Shown here piece after piece: positions 8,547 through 17,237 of a stretch of DNA of 64,000 nucleotides. This DNA comes from Chlamydiales bacterium. GTDB lineage: Bacteria > Chlamydiota > Chlamydiia > Chlamydiales > SM23-39. Under the pieces are notes generated by a model that saw only the letters and a program-made list of their open reading frames with translations, made no database searches and was not told where the DNA came from. The position numbers were made by a program, and so were the translations under genes. How positions within the stretch are numbered: position 1 is the stretch's first letter; each line of letters begins with the position of its first letter. Location of the stretch: assembly GCA_028278035.1 (NCBI GenBank), contig JANQFC010000026.1, positions 82,327-146,326 of the forward strand, read 5' to 3'.

Positions 8547-8726
8547 ATGACTTCATTAGTATTTGAAACAGGCAAAGAATGTCTTAAATTTCAGTTGGAC
8601 TTGCAAAATTGTTTGAAAATGGTTCATTCTTCTAAATTCATGAGAGAAGAAGAGTGTAATCCTATTGGGAATGTAAGACCTTTAAATGAAATGAAGACTG
8701 TTATGCACTACATATCACATATTTAA
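8547..8726 (+). CDS. Short unknown protein, possibly a gene remnant
   Basis: The 59-residue frame starts at an ATG preceded by a weak AAAGAG-type site and has no family I recognise. Directly after its stop, another frame (about 8726-8797) continues with a helical, Lys/Glu/Gln-rich stretch ending in a stop. This suggests that the original gene was longer and has lost its frame. The alternative is a small real gene followed by noncoding sequence. Confidence 0.3.
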   Translation: MTSLVFETGKECLKFQLDLQNCLKMVHSSKFMREEECNPIGNVRPLNEMKTVMHYISHI

Positions 8727-8815
8727 CTCCGAAAATTCTTTTCAAACAAAAATTAGAAAAGCTACAGGAGCAAGCTGAAGCTGTCAGTATATATTAAAAA
8801 GAACAGGAAGATATA

Positions 8816-10153
8816 TCAGCCGAAATTATAAGAGTTGAGTTTGTTTCTTAAGGTTCTTAAGCTTATTTTTAAAACTTTTGCTGTTTTGGTCTTATTATAG
8901 TTTTGATTTTTTAAAGTTTTTAAAATAAGCATCCTTTCTACTTCTTCTACCGATTTTCCGATTAAACTATCTTTGGAAATAGAAGTATTTAAATCTAATC
9001 CTAAATGTTCTTTGGTTATTTTGTCTGCTTTGTCCATTACAACGGTTCTTTCTATAATGTTGGCAAGTTCTCTGACATTGCCCGGCCATGAGTGATCAAT
9101 TAATGCTTCTATTGCTTCATCGGTGAATATCTTTAATTTTTTGTGGTTTTCTTTTACAAACTTGTCCAAGAAGAAATAAGACAATATTGGAATATCTTCT
9201 TTTCTTTCGCGCAAAGGAGGCAGGTGGATAGGAACGACATTTAGTCTGTAGAAAAGATCTTCTCTAAATTCGTTTTCTTTGATTGCCTCTTGTATATTTT
9301 TATTAGAAGTTGAAATAAACCTTGTATCGGTGCTTATAGGCTTGGTTCCTCCTATCCTTTCAAATTCTTTTTCCTGCAAAGCTCTTAGTAGTTTCGCTTG
9401 CAGGTTGGAGGGAATTTCTGTTATTTCATCTAAAAGAAGGGTTCCTTTATTAGCAAGTTCGAATCTTCCTTTTTTTTGATCGAAAGCTCCTGTAAATGAT
9501 CCTTTTTCATGACCAAAAAATTCAGATTCTATTAAGGTATCTGGAATTGCTGCGCAATTAACTTTTATAAAAGGATTGCTAGCTCTTTTAGACCTAAAAT
9601 GGATTAATTGCGCTATTACTTCTTTGCCTGTGCCTGATTCTCCGCTTATAAAAACAGATGCATTGCTGACAGCTATCTTATCTATTGTATTGATTATATT
9701 TTTCATAGGAAGAGATTTAGCAATTATCTGAAAATTTTTTGGGTATGTTATTTCATTTCTTAGATAAGTATTTTCCTGAAGTAAATATTTATATTCTTCT
9801 GCTTTTTTCAAAGCAGCTTCCAAAGAGTCGATTGAAAAAGGCTTTATTAAATAATTAAAAGCTCCTTCATTTAATGAGTCTATAGCAGTGTCTAAAGAAG
9901 CAAATGCTGTTATTAGAATAACTAAAGCGCTTGGATTTTTTTTTCTGGCATATTTGAGTACGTCAAGACCATTTTTTTTAGGCATTTTCATATCTGTTAT
10001 AATAAGATCGAAATTATCTTGTTGGATTTTGGAGATTGCCTCTTCTCCGTTTTCTGCTTGATGGATATCTTTATTTAATCTTGCAAGAGAGTCCTTTAAA
10101 AAATTTCTAATTAAAGGCTCGTCATCTACTATAAGTACTTTTTTTATACTCAT
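8816..10153 (-). CDS. atoC: Sigma54-dependent response regulator, NtrC/AtoC (CtcC) type
   Basis: The 445-residue protein has the full NtrC order. The receiver domain (about 1-120) has phosphoacceptor Asp54 in IITDMKMP and Lys104. The AAA+ domain (about 135-370) has Walker A GESGTGKE at 171-178 and the sigma54-contact loop GSFTGA at 218-223. A Fis-type helix-turn-helix lies at the C-terminus. It activates transcription with RpoN. Its start is 4 nt downstream of the kinase stop, forming an operon. In Chlamydia the orthologous pair is CtcB/CtcC (AtoS/AtoC). The loop reads GSFTGA instead of GAFTGA, a tolerated variant. Confidence 0.92.
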   Translation of the reverse strand: MSIKKVLIVDDEPLIRNFLKDSLARLNKDIHQAENGEEAISKIQQDNFDLIITDMKMPKKNGLDVLKYARKKNPSALVILITAFASLDTAIDSLNEGAFNYLIKPFSIDSLEAALKKAEEYKYLLQENTYLRNEITYPKNFQIIAKSLPMKNIINTIDKIAVSNASVFISGESGTGKEVIAQLIHFRSKRASNPFIKVNCAAIPDTLIESEFFGHEKGSFTGAFDQKKGRFELANKGTLLLDEITEIPSNLQAKLLRALQEKEFERIGGTKPISTDTRFISTSNKNIQEAIKENEFREDLFYRLNVVPIHLPPLRERKEDIPILSYFFLDKFVKENHKKLKIFTDEAIEALIDHSWPGNVRELANIIERTVVMDKADKITKEHLGLDLNTSISKDSLIGKSVEEVERMLILKTLKNQNYNKTKTAKVLKISLRTLRNKLNSYNFG

Positions 10154-10156
10154 TTT

Positions 10157-11410
10157 TTACCTCTTAATCGGTATGTTTATTGTAAAAGTTGTTCCCTGGT
10201 CTTTTAAAGATCGGACATCTAAATGACCAAAATGCGCTTGAATGATTTTATAAGCTTCTGAAAGACCTAGCCCATTTCCTTTTTGTTTTGTTGTGAAAAA
10301 AGGAGAAAAGATGTTTTCCAGATCTTTTTCTTCTATGCCCAGCCCTGTATCCGTGATAGACAAACTTAAATGATTTTGGTTTTTAATTATTGATATTGTT
10401 ATCGTTCCGATATCATCCATTGCCTGATAGGCATTTACTATTAAGTTTAAGATGGCTGCTTTTAATAAATGCTTGTCGGCTTTTATTTCAATGAACGAAT
10501 CGGATAGATGAAGAGCAATTTTAATATCGTTGGAAAAACTTGGATCGACTTTTATTGATTTTATTAGGTCTTTTGTTAAAAAGACTATGTCAATAGGCTC
10601 GAATGATAATTTTAAAGGTCTGGTATAATGAAGTACATTATTTACCAATCTTTCTAATGATTTTGTAGCTTCTAAGATATAAGAAGACATGTTTTGTAAA
10701 TGTTTTGAATTTTCCAGGTCTCTATATAATAAAGATGCGTAACCTCTTATTGCGCCAAGGGGATTTCTGATTTCATGAGCCACGCTTGCAGCCATTTGAC
10801 CTAATTCTTTCAGCCTTTCATTTCTGTTTGCAAGATTTTGCAGTTTTTGCAGTTCTGTTACATCTCTTAAGATTATTATTATTCCTTGATACGACCTGGG
10901 ACAGTCATGTACAAAAGAAGTAGTAATTTCAATGTCTTTGGAGTTAATTGTTATATAATTTAAGTTTCTAGACAAGCTGTGGGATAAGGCGTTGTTTATT
11001 GAAAATCCAAAAAAGTCATCGGAAAAAACATCGGAAAATTTATGAAATAGCAGATCATTTTCTTGTTTTTGGATTATTTTTTCAGCAGCCGGATTATATG
11101 TTGTTACTATTCCATCTAGATCAATAAAAATTATTCCTTGGGAAATATTTTTTAAAAGGTTATTTAAATAACTTGTAATAGAATGAAGATCTGTAATTTT
11201 TTTTCTAAGTTCCAGGTAAGTTTTTTCAAGCTCGGTATTGACGTCTTTAAATCTATTTTGTAGTCTCATATATGCATTTTCTAAACGATGTGTTTCTTTA
11301 GAAAATAAACTAAATGCTGTGGCTAAATGTTTTATGGATTCTTCTTTTGTATTGGAAGTTAGTGCTTTGTTAGCAGCTTGCTGCAGTTTGCTTAAAAGAG
11401 AATCTGGCAT
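10157..11410 (-). CDS. atoS: Cytoplasmic sensor histidine kinase, CtcB/AtoS type
   Basis: The 417-residue kinase lacks membrane segments. A coiled-coil-rich N-terminus (about 35-85) leads to a PAS domain (about 85-190), then HisKA with the phosphorylated His212 in SVAHEIRNPLG, and an HATPase_c domain. The last contains an N box (LILNLIVNAYQAM), a G1 box (DTGLGI) and a G2 box (KQKGNGLGLS). It phosphorylates the adjacent NtrC-type regulator. The lack of transmembrane helices means it senses an internal signal, as proposed for chlamydial CtcB. It is transcribed first in the two-gene operon, divergently from the lipoprotein gene. Confidence 0.92.
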   Translation of the reverse strand: MPDSLLSKLQQAANKALTSNTKEESIKHLATAFSLFSKETHRLENAYMRLQNRFKDVNTELEKTYLELRKKITDLHSITSYLNNLLKNISQGIIFIDLDGIVTTYNPAAEKIIQKQENDLLFHKFSDVFSDDFFGFSINNALSHSLSRNLNYITINSKDIEITTSFVHDCPRSYQGIIIILRDVTELQKLQNLANRNERLKELGQMAASVAHEIRNPLGAIRGYASLLYRDLENSKHLQNMSSYILEATKSLERLVNNVLHYTRPLKLSFEPIDIVFLTKDLIKSIKVDPSFSNDIKIALHLSDSFIEIKADKHLLKAAILNLIVNAYQAMDDIGTITISIIKNQNHLSLSITDTGLGIEEKDLENIFSPFFTTKQKGNGLGLSEAYKIIQAHFGHLDVRSLKDQGTTFTINIPIKR

Positions 11411-11451
11411 AATGATTATAAACCCCTTTTTTTTAACTATAAGTAATTTTT

Positions 11452-12282
11452 ATGAGTATTAAAAGTATTTTTATTTTATTTTTATTAATTTTTGTAAGCT
11501 GCTCTAGTAATTCTAAATATAAAAAAGAAAAAAAAAGCAATATTGTAGCTGAGTGCATTAACAGAAAGTCGGATGAATATTCTTATTTGATGAAACCTTT
11601 TGTAAAAAGACAGATGAAACAATATCCTTTTGAAAAGGGAAATGTTGGGAATTTATTTAAAATAACCAAGGAATTTTTTAGATGCAAGGGGAGCCCTTTA
11701 AATCCTGAAAGATTAGATGAAAATGATCCTATGAATATCAAGGTTTATTTGGATTGCGAAGGATCTTCCAAGCATAGTCTTCCATTAATTGACGGTAAGG
11801 AGGGGGTATATCCTATTTTATTAGATGTTTTAAATTATCTGCAAAGAAAGACAAAGAGAAAAGTAGTTATAACTTGCGGTCATAGATGTCCAAAGCATAA
11901 TAATTATGCAGATATTTTAAAGAATGCTAAAGCCTCAAAACATATGATAGGAGCTGAGGTAGATTTTTATGTGCAGGGATTTGAAAATAGGGCTTTGGAT
12001 ATTGTAGATTTAATAATGCAGTTTTATAAAGAAAAACCTAAATACAAAGGAAAATTAGAATTTGAGGATTTTCAAAGGTATGAAAAAGATACAGATGTAT
12101 CTATTAAACCTTGGTATAATAAAGAAATTTTTATGAAGGTTTATCATAAGAATGAAGGCAGAGATTTTTCTAACCGTCATCCCTATCAGTATATTTCTTT
12201 GCAGGTAAGATGGGACAGAAATAAAAATGAAAAGGTCATATATAACTGGAATAAGGCACATCAGGGATATTTACGTTGGTAG
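11452..12282 (+). CDS. Lipoprotein with M15-like peptidase domain
   Basis: The N-terminus is a lipoprotein signal peptide: MSIKSIFILFLLIFVSC with lipidation at Cys17. The rest contains a D,D-carboxypeptidase/Hedgehog-like (M15) core. TCGHRCPKHN, then SKHMIGAEVDFYV, supply the zinc ligands (His and Asp in SxHxxGxAxD form), and a later HPYQYISLQV resembles the third-ligand strand. Such enzymes trim peptide stems of peptidoglycan. Anchoring in the outer membrane or periplasmic face is expected. No clear ribosome site is seen; the ATG at 11452 is chosen because the signal peptide starts there. Confidence 0.75.
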   Translation: MSIKSIFILFLLIFVSCSSNSKYKKEKKSNIVAECINRKSDEYSYLMKPFVKRQMKQYPFEKGNVGNLFKITKEFFRCKGSPLNPERLDENDPMNIKVYLDCEGSSKHSLPLIDGKEGVYPILLDVLNYLQRKTKRKVVITCGHRCPKHNNYADILKNAKASKHMIGAEVDFYVQGFENRALDIVDLIMQFYKEKPKYKGKLEFEDFQRYEKDTDVSIKPWYNKEIFMKVYHKNEGRDFSNRHPYQYISLQVRWDRNKNEKVIYNWNKAHQGYLRW

Positions 12283-12314
12283 AAATTATAAAATTTGGCA
12301 AAATGTTTAACTTT

Positions 12315-12398
12315 GCCGATGTGGCGGAATTGGTAGACGCGGTAGATTCAAAATCTGCTTCTGCTTGCAGAGTGCTGGTTCGATTCCAGTCATCGGCA
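12315..12398 (+). tRNA. tRNA-Leu (anticodon CAA)
   Basis: The 84-nt class-II tRNA has acceptor GCCGATG pairing with CATCGGC, anticodon stem GTAGA/TCTGC around TTCAAAA (anticodon CAA), a long variable arm and T arm GGTTCGATTCC. The discriminator is A and no CCA is encoded. It decodes TTG. An intrinsic terminator follows within 6 nt. Confidence 0.95.
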
Positions 12399-12403
12399 TT
12401 TTG

Positions 12404-12435
12404 AAAGTCTTGCTAGAAATAGTAAGGCTTTTTTT
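12404..12435 (+). terminator. Rho-independent terminator after tRNA-Leu
   Basis: A 12-bp stem (AAAGTCTTGCTA with TAGTAAGGCTTT, two G-U pairs) is closed by a GAAA tetraloop and followed by seven T. This is a textbook intrinsic terminator for the tRNA-Leu(CAA) transcript. Confidence 0.9.
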
Positions 12436-12459
12436 ATAGTTCTAATTCAATTTTTTTCT

Positions 12460-12527
12460 TTAAACTATTGGCTGTTTTTAAAAATGACAAGATTTTTAAA
12501 AAAAGAGTGATTTTATTCAATAGTTAA
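12460..12527. repeat. Nested inverted repeats upstream of nifJ
   Basis: Outer arms TTAAACTATTG (12460-12470) and CAATAGTTAA (12518-12527) match with one extra base. Inside them are perfect 11-bp arms TTTTTAAAAAT (12475-12485) and ATTTTTAAAAA (12492-12502) around GACAAG. The structure lies about 110 nt upstream of a possible nifJ promoter, in a 260-nt gene-free stretch. It could be a regulatory site or the remnant of a small mobile element; AT-richness makes the inner arms less significant. Confidence 0.5.
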
Positions 12528-12636
12528 TCCTAAAAAATATCACAAATTTTCATTTGTTTTTTTGTAGAAGGTGATAGTATTTCAGGGTAAAAAGATTTTT
12601 TTTACATATCATTTTTTTTTTAATATTAATATAATT

Positions 12637-12665
12637 TTGCTTGCTATATCTATAAAATCATTATA
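12637..12665 (+). promoter_or_regulatory. Possible sigma70-type promoter of nifJ
   Basis: TTGCTT at 12637-12642 is followed after 17 nt by ATTATA at 12660-12665, about 30 nt ahead of the nifJ start and its AGAGG ribosome site. The match to the housekeeping consensus is moderate and the AT-rich background makes chance matches likely. Confidence 0.3.
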
Positions 12666-12695
12666 AAAGAAAAATAAAAGACAAAGAGGCTAAAA

Positions 12696-15600
12696 ATGGC
12701 TAAACAAAAAAAATCTGTAGATGGAAATACAGCAGCGGCACATATTGCATATGCATTATCTGAAGTATGTTCGATATATCCGATAACTCCATCGAGCTCT
12801 ATGGCAGAAGAAGTTGATGAATGGGCTGCTGCAGGTAAAAAAAATATATTTGATCAAGTGGTTAAAGTTGTCGAGATGCAGTCAGAAGCGGGAGCAGCCG
12901 GTGCTTTGCACGGTGCATTATCTGCGGGGTCTTTAGCAACGACTTTTACAGCTTCTCAAGGTCTTTTATTAATGATTCCGAATATGTATAAAATGGCAGG
13001 AGAGATTTTACCTGCGGTTTTTCATGTTTCGGCAAGAGCGCTAGCCGGAGCAGCTCTTTCTATTTTTGGCGATCATCAAGATGTTATGGCTGCAAGGTCT
13101 ACAGGATTTTGTATGTTATCATCATCATCTGTGCAGGAAGTGATGGACATGGCCTTGGTAGCTCATTTAGCTTCTATAAAATCTTCATTGCCTTTTTTAC
13201 ATTTTTTTGATGGGTTCAGAACCTCTCATGAAATACAAAAAATTGAAATGATTGATTATGAGGATATTAAACCTTTGGTCGATATGGACTGTATTGAAAC
13301 ATTTAGAAAACGAGCTTTGAATCCAGATCATCCTCACACAAAAGTAGGAGCGGAAAATCCGGATATTTATTTCCAGGCTATGGAAGCTGCAAATCCTTTT
13401 TATTTGAAAATACCGGAGATAGTGCAGGAAAAGTTAGAAGTAGTTTCTAAGTTGACAGGCAGGAAATACAGTCTTTATGAATATTACGGTGCTCAAGATG
13501 CTGATAGAATAATAGTAGCTATGTGTTCAGGCATTGAAACTATAAAAGAGACTATTGACTATTTAAATGCAAAAGGCGACAAAGTAGGACTGGTTACAAT
13601 AAGATTGTTCAGACCTTTTATTGTAGATAAGTTTTTGGAAGTGATTCCAAAAACAGTTACAAAAATATCTGTTTTAGATAGGACGAAAGAACACGCCGGT
13701 ATAGGAGAGCCTTTATATTTAGATGTAAAAGCAGCTTTTCAGCATGTTAATGACAAGATAATAATAGTAGGCGGTAGATATGGACTTGGTTCCAAAGAGT
13801 TTACCCCTTCTATGGTAAAATCAGTTTATGACAATTTAAAATCAGACAGTCCTAAAAATCAGTTTACAGTAGGCATTGTGGATGATATTACCCATACTTC
13901 TTTAAAAACTGAAGAAGAGATTAATACAGAAGATAAATCAACTGTTAGCTGTAAATTTTGGGGTATGGGAGGTGATGGTACTGTCGGTGCTAATAAAGAT
14001 GCTATTAAAATAATAGGGGACAATACGGATAAATATGTACAGGGATATTTTTCTTATGATTCTAAAAAAACGTCAGGATTTACAATTTCTAATTTAAGAT
14101 TTTCTGATAAGCCTATTTTGTCTACTTATCAAATTACCTGTGCTGATTATGTGGCATGTCATCATCCTGCATACTTAAAAAGATACGATATGTTGAAAGA
14201 ATTAAAACAAGGAGGGACTTTTGTATTGAACTGTCCTTTTAAAGAAGAAGAATTAGAAGAAAAACTGCCTGCAGAAGTAAAACAGCAGATTGCTAAAAAG
14301 AAGATCAAGTTTTATATGATCGATGCAAATGTAATTGCTAAAAAAGCAGGTCTTGGTATGCGAATAAACATGATCATGCAGACTGTCTTTTTTAAATTAT
14401 CCAATATTTTACCTATAGATCAATCTATTAAACTTTTAAAAGATGCTATTGAAAAAACATATGCTAAAAAGGGAGAAGATATTGTTAATAAAAATAAAAA
14501 TGCAGTGGACTGCTCAATAGCAGAGCTCAAAGAAATTAAATATCCGTCTAGTTGGGAAAATGCAGAGTTAAAGGAAAAAGAAATAGATCTTTCAAGACCT
14601 GATTTTATTAAAAATGTGATTGATGTTATCGGGAAATTAGAAGGAGATTCCTTACCGGTAAGTTCAATAGAGGCGGGAGGTGTTTTTCCAATGGGAACAT
14701 CGGCTTATGAAAAAAGAGGGCTGGCAACACAGGTATCTACCTGGATTCCCGAAAATTGTATTCAGTGTAATCAGTGTGCCTTTGTTTGTCCCCATGCAGC
14801 TATCAGACCATTTTTATTAACGCAGGAAGAGATAGATAAAGCGCCTCCGGGATTAAAAGTTTTAAAACCTTTGGGACAAGGTTTTGAAAATTTATTTTTC
14901 TGTATTGCAATTACTCCGTATGACTGTACCGGTTGTGAAAATTGTGTGAAAGTATGTCCTGCTCCTAAAGGAAAAGCTTTAGCTATGAAGCCGATTGAAG
15001 AAGTAAAGCTGGAGGCTGGAAAACTTTGGGATTATTTAACAAAATTGCCGGAAAGAGCGGGAACTATGGGTAAGTTTACTCTAAAAGGTTCTCAATTTAG
15101 GAAACCATTATTTGAATTTTCCGGAGCCTGTGCAGGTTGTGGAGAAACTCCTTATTTAAAGCTGTTAACTCAATTGTTTGGAACACGCTTAGTAATAGCC
15201 AATGCTACAGGATGTTCTTCTATTTATGGGGCATATCCTCCCAGCATAGCTTATACTATAAATGAGAAAGGACAGGGGCCTGCCTGGGCCAATTCTTTAT
15301 TTGAAGATAATGCCGAATACGGATTCGGTATATACCTAGGGCAGCTTCATAGAAGGGAAGGACTTAAACAGATGGTTGAAAAAGCTAAGGGTGAAAATAT
15401 ATCGGAAGAATTGAAAACTGTATTTAACAAATGGTTGGAAAATTATGAAGCTAAGGAAATATCTAGAGAATTAGCTGATCAGATAAAACCGCTTTTAGAA
15501 AAAGATAAAGATAAATCAATACTGTTAAAAGAAATTAATAAAACGTCAGACATGTTTGTTAAACAGTCTGTTTGGGCTGTAGGTGGAGATGGTTGGGCTT

Positions 15601-16220
15601 ATGACATTGGTTATGGAGGCCTAGACCATGTAATAGCAATGGGACAGGATATTAATATACTTGTTATGGACACGGAATTATATTCCAATACGGGAGGACA
15701 ATCTTCCAAAGCTACTCCGATGGGAGCTATTGCTAAATTTGCGTCTGGCGGTAAAAGGACTATGAAAAAAGACTTGGGCCTTATTGCTATGGTTTATGGT
15801 AATGTCTACGTTGCTTCTGTTTCTATGGGGGCGGATAAAATGCAGGTATTAAGAGCATTTCAGGAAGCTGAGGCTTATAATGGACCTTCTATCATTATTG
15901 CTTATTCATCGTGTATAGGTCATGGCCTTAAGTGCGGTATGAGTGAATCGCAGCAGGAAGAAAAAGAAGCTGTTGAATCTGGTTATTGGTTTAACTATAG
16001 ATATGACCCTAGGTTAAAAGAGCAAAATAAAAATCCATTCCAGTTAGACTCTAAAGAGCCGTCTTTAGATTTAAAGAAGTTTATAGAAAATCAAATTAGA
16101 TATGATTATTTAAAAAAATCACATCCTGAAATAGCTGATAAGTTGTTTGATGAGCTTGCTGGTCATTTAAAAGAGAAGCTAAGGATATATCAAAAGTTAG
16201 CTCAACAAAATGGACAATAA
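12696..16220 (+). CDS. nifJ: Pyruvate:ferredoxin (flavodoxin) oxidoreductase
   Basis: This single-chain 1174-residue PFOR converts pyruvate and CoA to acetyl-CoA, CO2 and reduced ferredoxin or flavodoxin. Domain order is complete. The N-terminal pyrimidine-binding domain (about 1-250) contains YPITPSSSMAEE. A transketolase-C-like and a gamma domain follow (to about 630). The two-cluster ferredoxin domain has CIQCNQCAFVC near 688 and CTGCENCVKVC near 744. CAGCG is near 811, and the TPP-binding domain has GDGWAYDIGYGG near 964 and YSNTGGQSSK. Enzymes of this type are oxygen-sensitive. No electron acceptor gene is adjacent. AGAGG precedes the ATG. Confidence 0.96.
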   Translation: MAKQKKSVDGNTAAAHIAYALSEVCSIYPITPSSSMAEEVDEWAAAGKKNIFDQVVKVVEMQSEAGAAGALHGALSAGSLATTFTASQGLLLMIPNMYKMAGEILPAVFHVSARALAGAALSIFGDHQDVMAARSTGFCMLSSSSVQEVMDMALVAHLASIKSSLPFLHFFDGFRTSHEIQKIEMIDYEDIKPLVDMDCIETFRKRALNPDHPHTKVGAENPDIYFQAMEAANPFYLKIPEIVQEKLEVVSKLTGRKYSLYEYYGAQDADRIIVAMCSGIETIKETIDYLNAKGDKVGLVTIRLFRPFIVDKFLEVIPKTVTKISVLDRTKEHAGIGEPLYLDVKAAFQHVNDKIIIVGGRYGLGSKEFTPSMVKSVYDNLKSDSPKNQFTVGIVDDITHTSLKTEEEINTEDKSTVSCKFWGMGGDGTVGANKDAIKIIGDNTDKYVQGYFSYDSKKTSGFTISNLRFSDKPILSTYQITCADYVACHHPAYLKRYDMLKELKQGGTFVLNCPFKEEELEEKLPAEVKQQIAKKKIKFYMIDANVIAKKAGLGMRINMIMQTVFFKLSNILPIDQSIKLLKDAIEKTYAKKGEDIVNKNKNAVDCSIAELKEIKYPSSWENAELKEKEIDLSRPDFIKNVIDVIGKLEGDSLPVSSIEAGGVFPMGTSAYEKRGLATQVSTWIPENCIQCNQCAFVCPHAAIRPFLLTQEEIDKAPPGLKVLKPLGQGFENLFFCIAITPYDCTGCENCVKVCPAPKGKALAMKPIEEVKLEAGKLWDYLTKLPERAGTMGKFTLKGSQFRKPLFEFSGACAGCGETPYLKLLTQLFGTRLVIANATGCSSIYGAYPPSIAYTINEKGQGPAWANSLFEDNAEYGFGIYLGQLHRREGLKQMVEKAKGENISEELKTVFNKWLENYEAKEISRELADQIKPLLEKDKDKSILLKEINKTSDMFVKQSVWAVGGDGWAYDIGYGGLDHVIAMGQDINILVMDTELYSNTGGQSSKATPMGAIAKFASGGKRTMKKDLGLIAMVYGNVYVASVSMGADKMQVLRAFQEAEAYNGPSIIIAYSSCIGHGLKCGMSESQQEEKEAVESGYWFNYRYDPRLKEQNKNPFQLDSKEPSLDLKKFIENQIRYDYLKKSHPEIADKLFDELAGHLKEKLRIYQKLAQQNGQ

Positions 16221-16270
16221 TTTTCCTTTTGGGTAGCATTTTTGCTCTTATTTTTTAAAAGGGAAAAATT

Positions 16271-16644
16271 ATGAGTATTTATGCTGCAGGTATGGCGGAT
16301 AAGAGATATGAGATGTCAGAATATTTAATTAAGATTGAGTCAACTGCAAATGCGAAAAACAGCTTTGTATAAAGCTGTGAAAGAGCATATGTTGGAAGTT
16401 GTCAAAATGTTATTAGAAATTGGGGCCAATCCTAATGAGAAAACAGAAGATGGCTATGGCTCATTCCCCATTACTAAAGCTATTAATGGTTCTTTTCATT
16501 CTACAGCTAAGCCGGGTGATTTAGAAAAAGTTGTTCAAGCATTATTGGAGTGTGGAGCTGATCCCGGAACAAAAAGATGCAGGGGGCATAACTCCTAAAA
16601 ATTTGTTTGCAACGATGTCCTCGGGAGCAGCATCTATATTTTAA
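16271..16644 (+). pseudogene. Frameshifted ankyrin-repeat gene
   Basis: Three frames must be joined to read one ankyrin-like protein. An N-terminal part starts at ATG 16271 (MSIYAAGMADKRY...). The middle repeat is in the next frame (about 16335-16580), with TALYKAV and VVKMLLEIGANPNEKTEDGY. The end is in the third frame, GGITPKNLFA to the stop at 16644. Both shifts are single extra bases at A-runs (around 16352 and 16570). The repeats match the ankyrin consensus, a protein-binding fold common in intracellular bacteria. It is either a recent pseudogene, a slippage-corrected gene, or the product of sequencing errors. Confidence 0.65.
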
Positions 16645-16734
16645 ACGTATTTAATTGCTTATTAATTATTGATTTTTATTAAACTTAATTATAAAATATT
16701 TATAAGTAAGGATTAATAATTAAAGAATGTTTTT

Positions 16735-17124
16735 ATGGCTAGTGTAATTAATTATGCTTTATTAAACCCTTTTGAAGAAAGGCAGCGTCATAAGATAGAA
16801 GAAAATACCAACTATAATAAATTTTTTTTTATTGCAGGGATTATAGTAGCTGTTGGTGCTGTTATTGGTGCTGTATTAGGATATAATATCGGTTTTTGTC
16901 TTCATGTGCCAAATCCTTTATTGGGAATAGGTTACGGAATGACAGGCGGAGCCTTTTTATCTACGGCAGGGTCTGCCAGTTTTTTAATGCGGAAATATAA
17001 AACGAAACAGATTAGCTGGAACAATTTTGTAAAGATTATGAACACATTTAAAAAATCTATTAATATTCCCAGAACTATAGGGGATATAGGTCTTTTGATT
17101 TGTTTAGTACAGATTTTAATTTAA
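16735..17124 (+). CDS. Inc-like membrane protein (129 aa)
   Basis: The family is unknown. Polar residues 1-28 precede a long Gly/Ala/Val-rich hydrophobic segment (about 29-52) and a second one (about 62-85), then a basic region and a short hydrophobic C-terminus. The bilobed pattern resembles chlamydial inclusion-membrane proteins. Only a weak AAAGAATG-type ribosome site is present. Two copies of a TTAATTATTGATTT motif flank the gene (16662 and 17135). Confidence 0.55.
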   Translation: MASVINYALLNPFEERQRHKIEENTNYNKFFFIAGIIVAVGAVIGAVLGYNIGFCLHVPNPLLGIGYGMTGGAFLSTAGSASFLMRKYKTKQISWNNFVKIMNTFKKSINIPRTIGDIGLLICLVQILI

Positions 17125-17135
17125 AAAATATTTTT

Positions 17136-17187
17136 TAATTATTGATTTGTAGTTATTTAATATAATTTTCAATTAAATCAATAATTA
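17136..17187. repeat. 13-bp inverted repeat, part of a motif seen three times
   Basis: TAATTATTGATTT at 17136-17148 is matched by its exact reverse complement at 17175-17187, leaving a 26-nt loop. The same motif with one more T also occurs at 16662-16675, before the preceding gene. The hairpin may end the transcript of the membrane protein gene or act as an operator for the gene at 17238. It lacks a clean T-run. Confidence 0.45.
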
Positions 17188-17237
17188 TTGTATGATTGTT
17201 AGTGTTAATTTTTTGATAGATAATTAGGGAGTATATT

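Noticed and set aside
12293..12317. TGGCAAAA...TTTGCC resembling a sigma54 promoter before tRNA-Leu
   Set aside because: The GG-to-GC distance is far from the required 10 nt.
16219..16270. AATTTTCCTTTT / AAAAGGGAAAAATT arms after nifJ as a terminator
   Set aside because: The arms are AT-rich with a 26-nt loop and lack a T-run after the right arm; chance pairing is likely.
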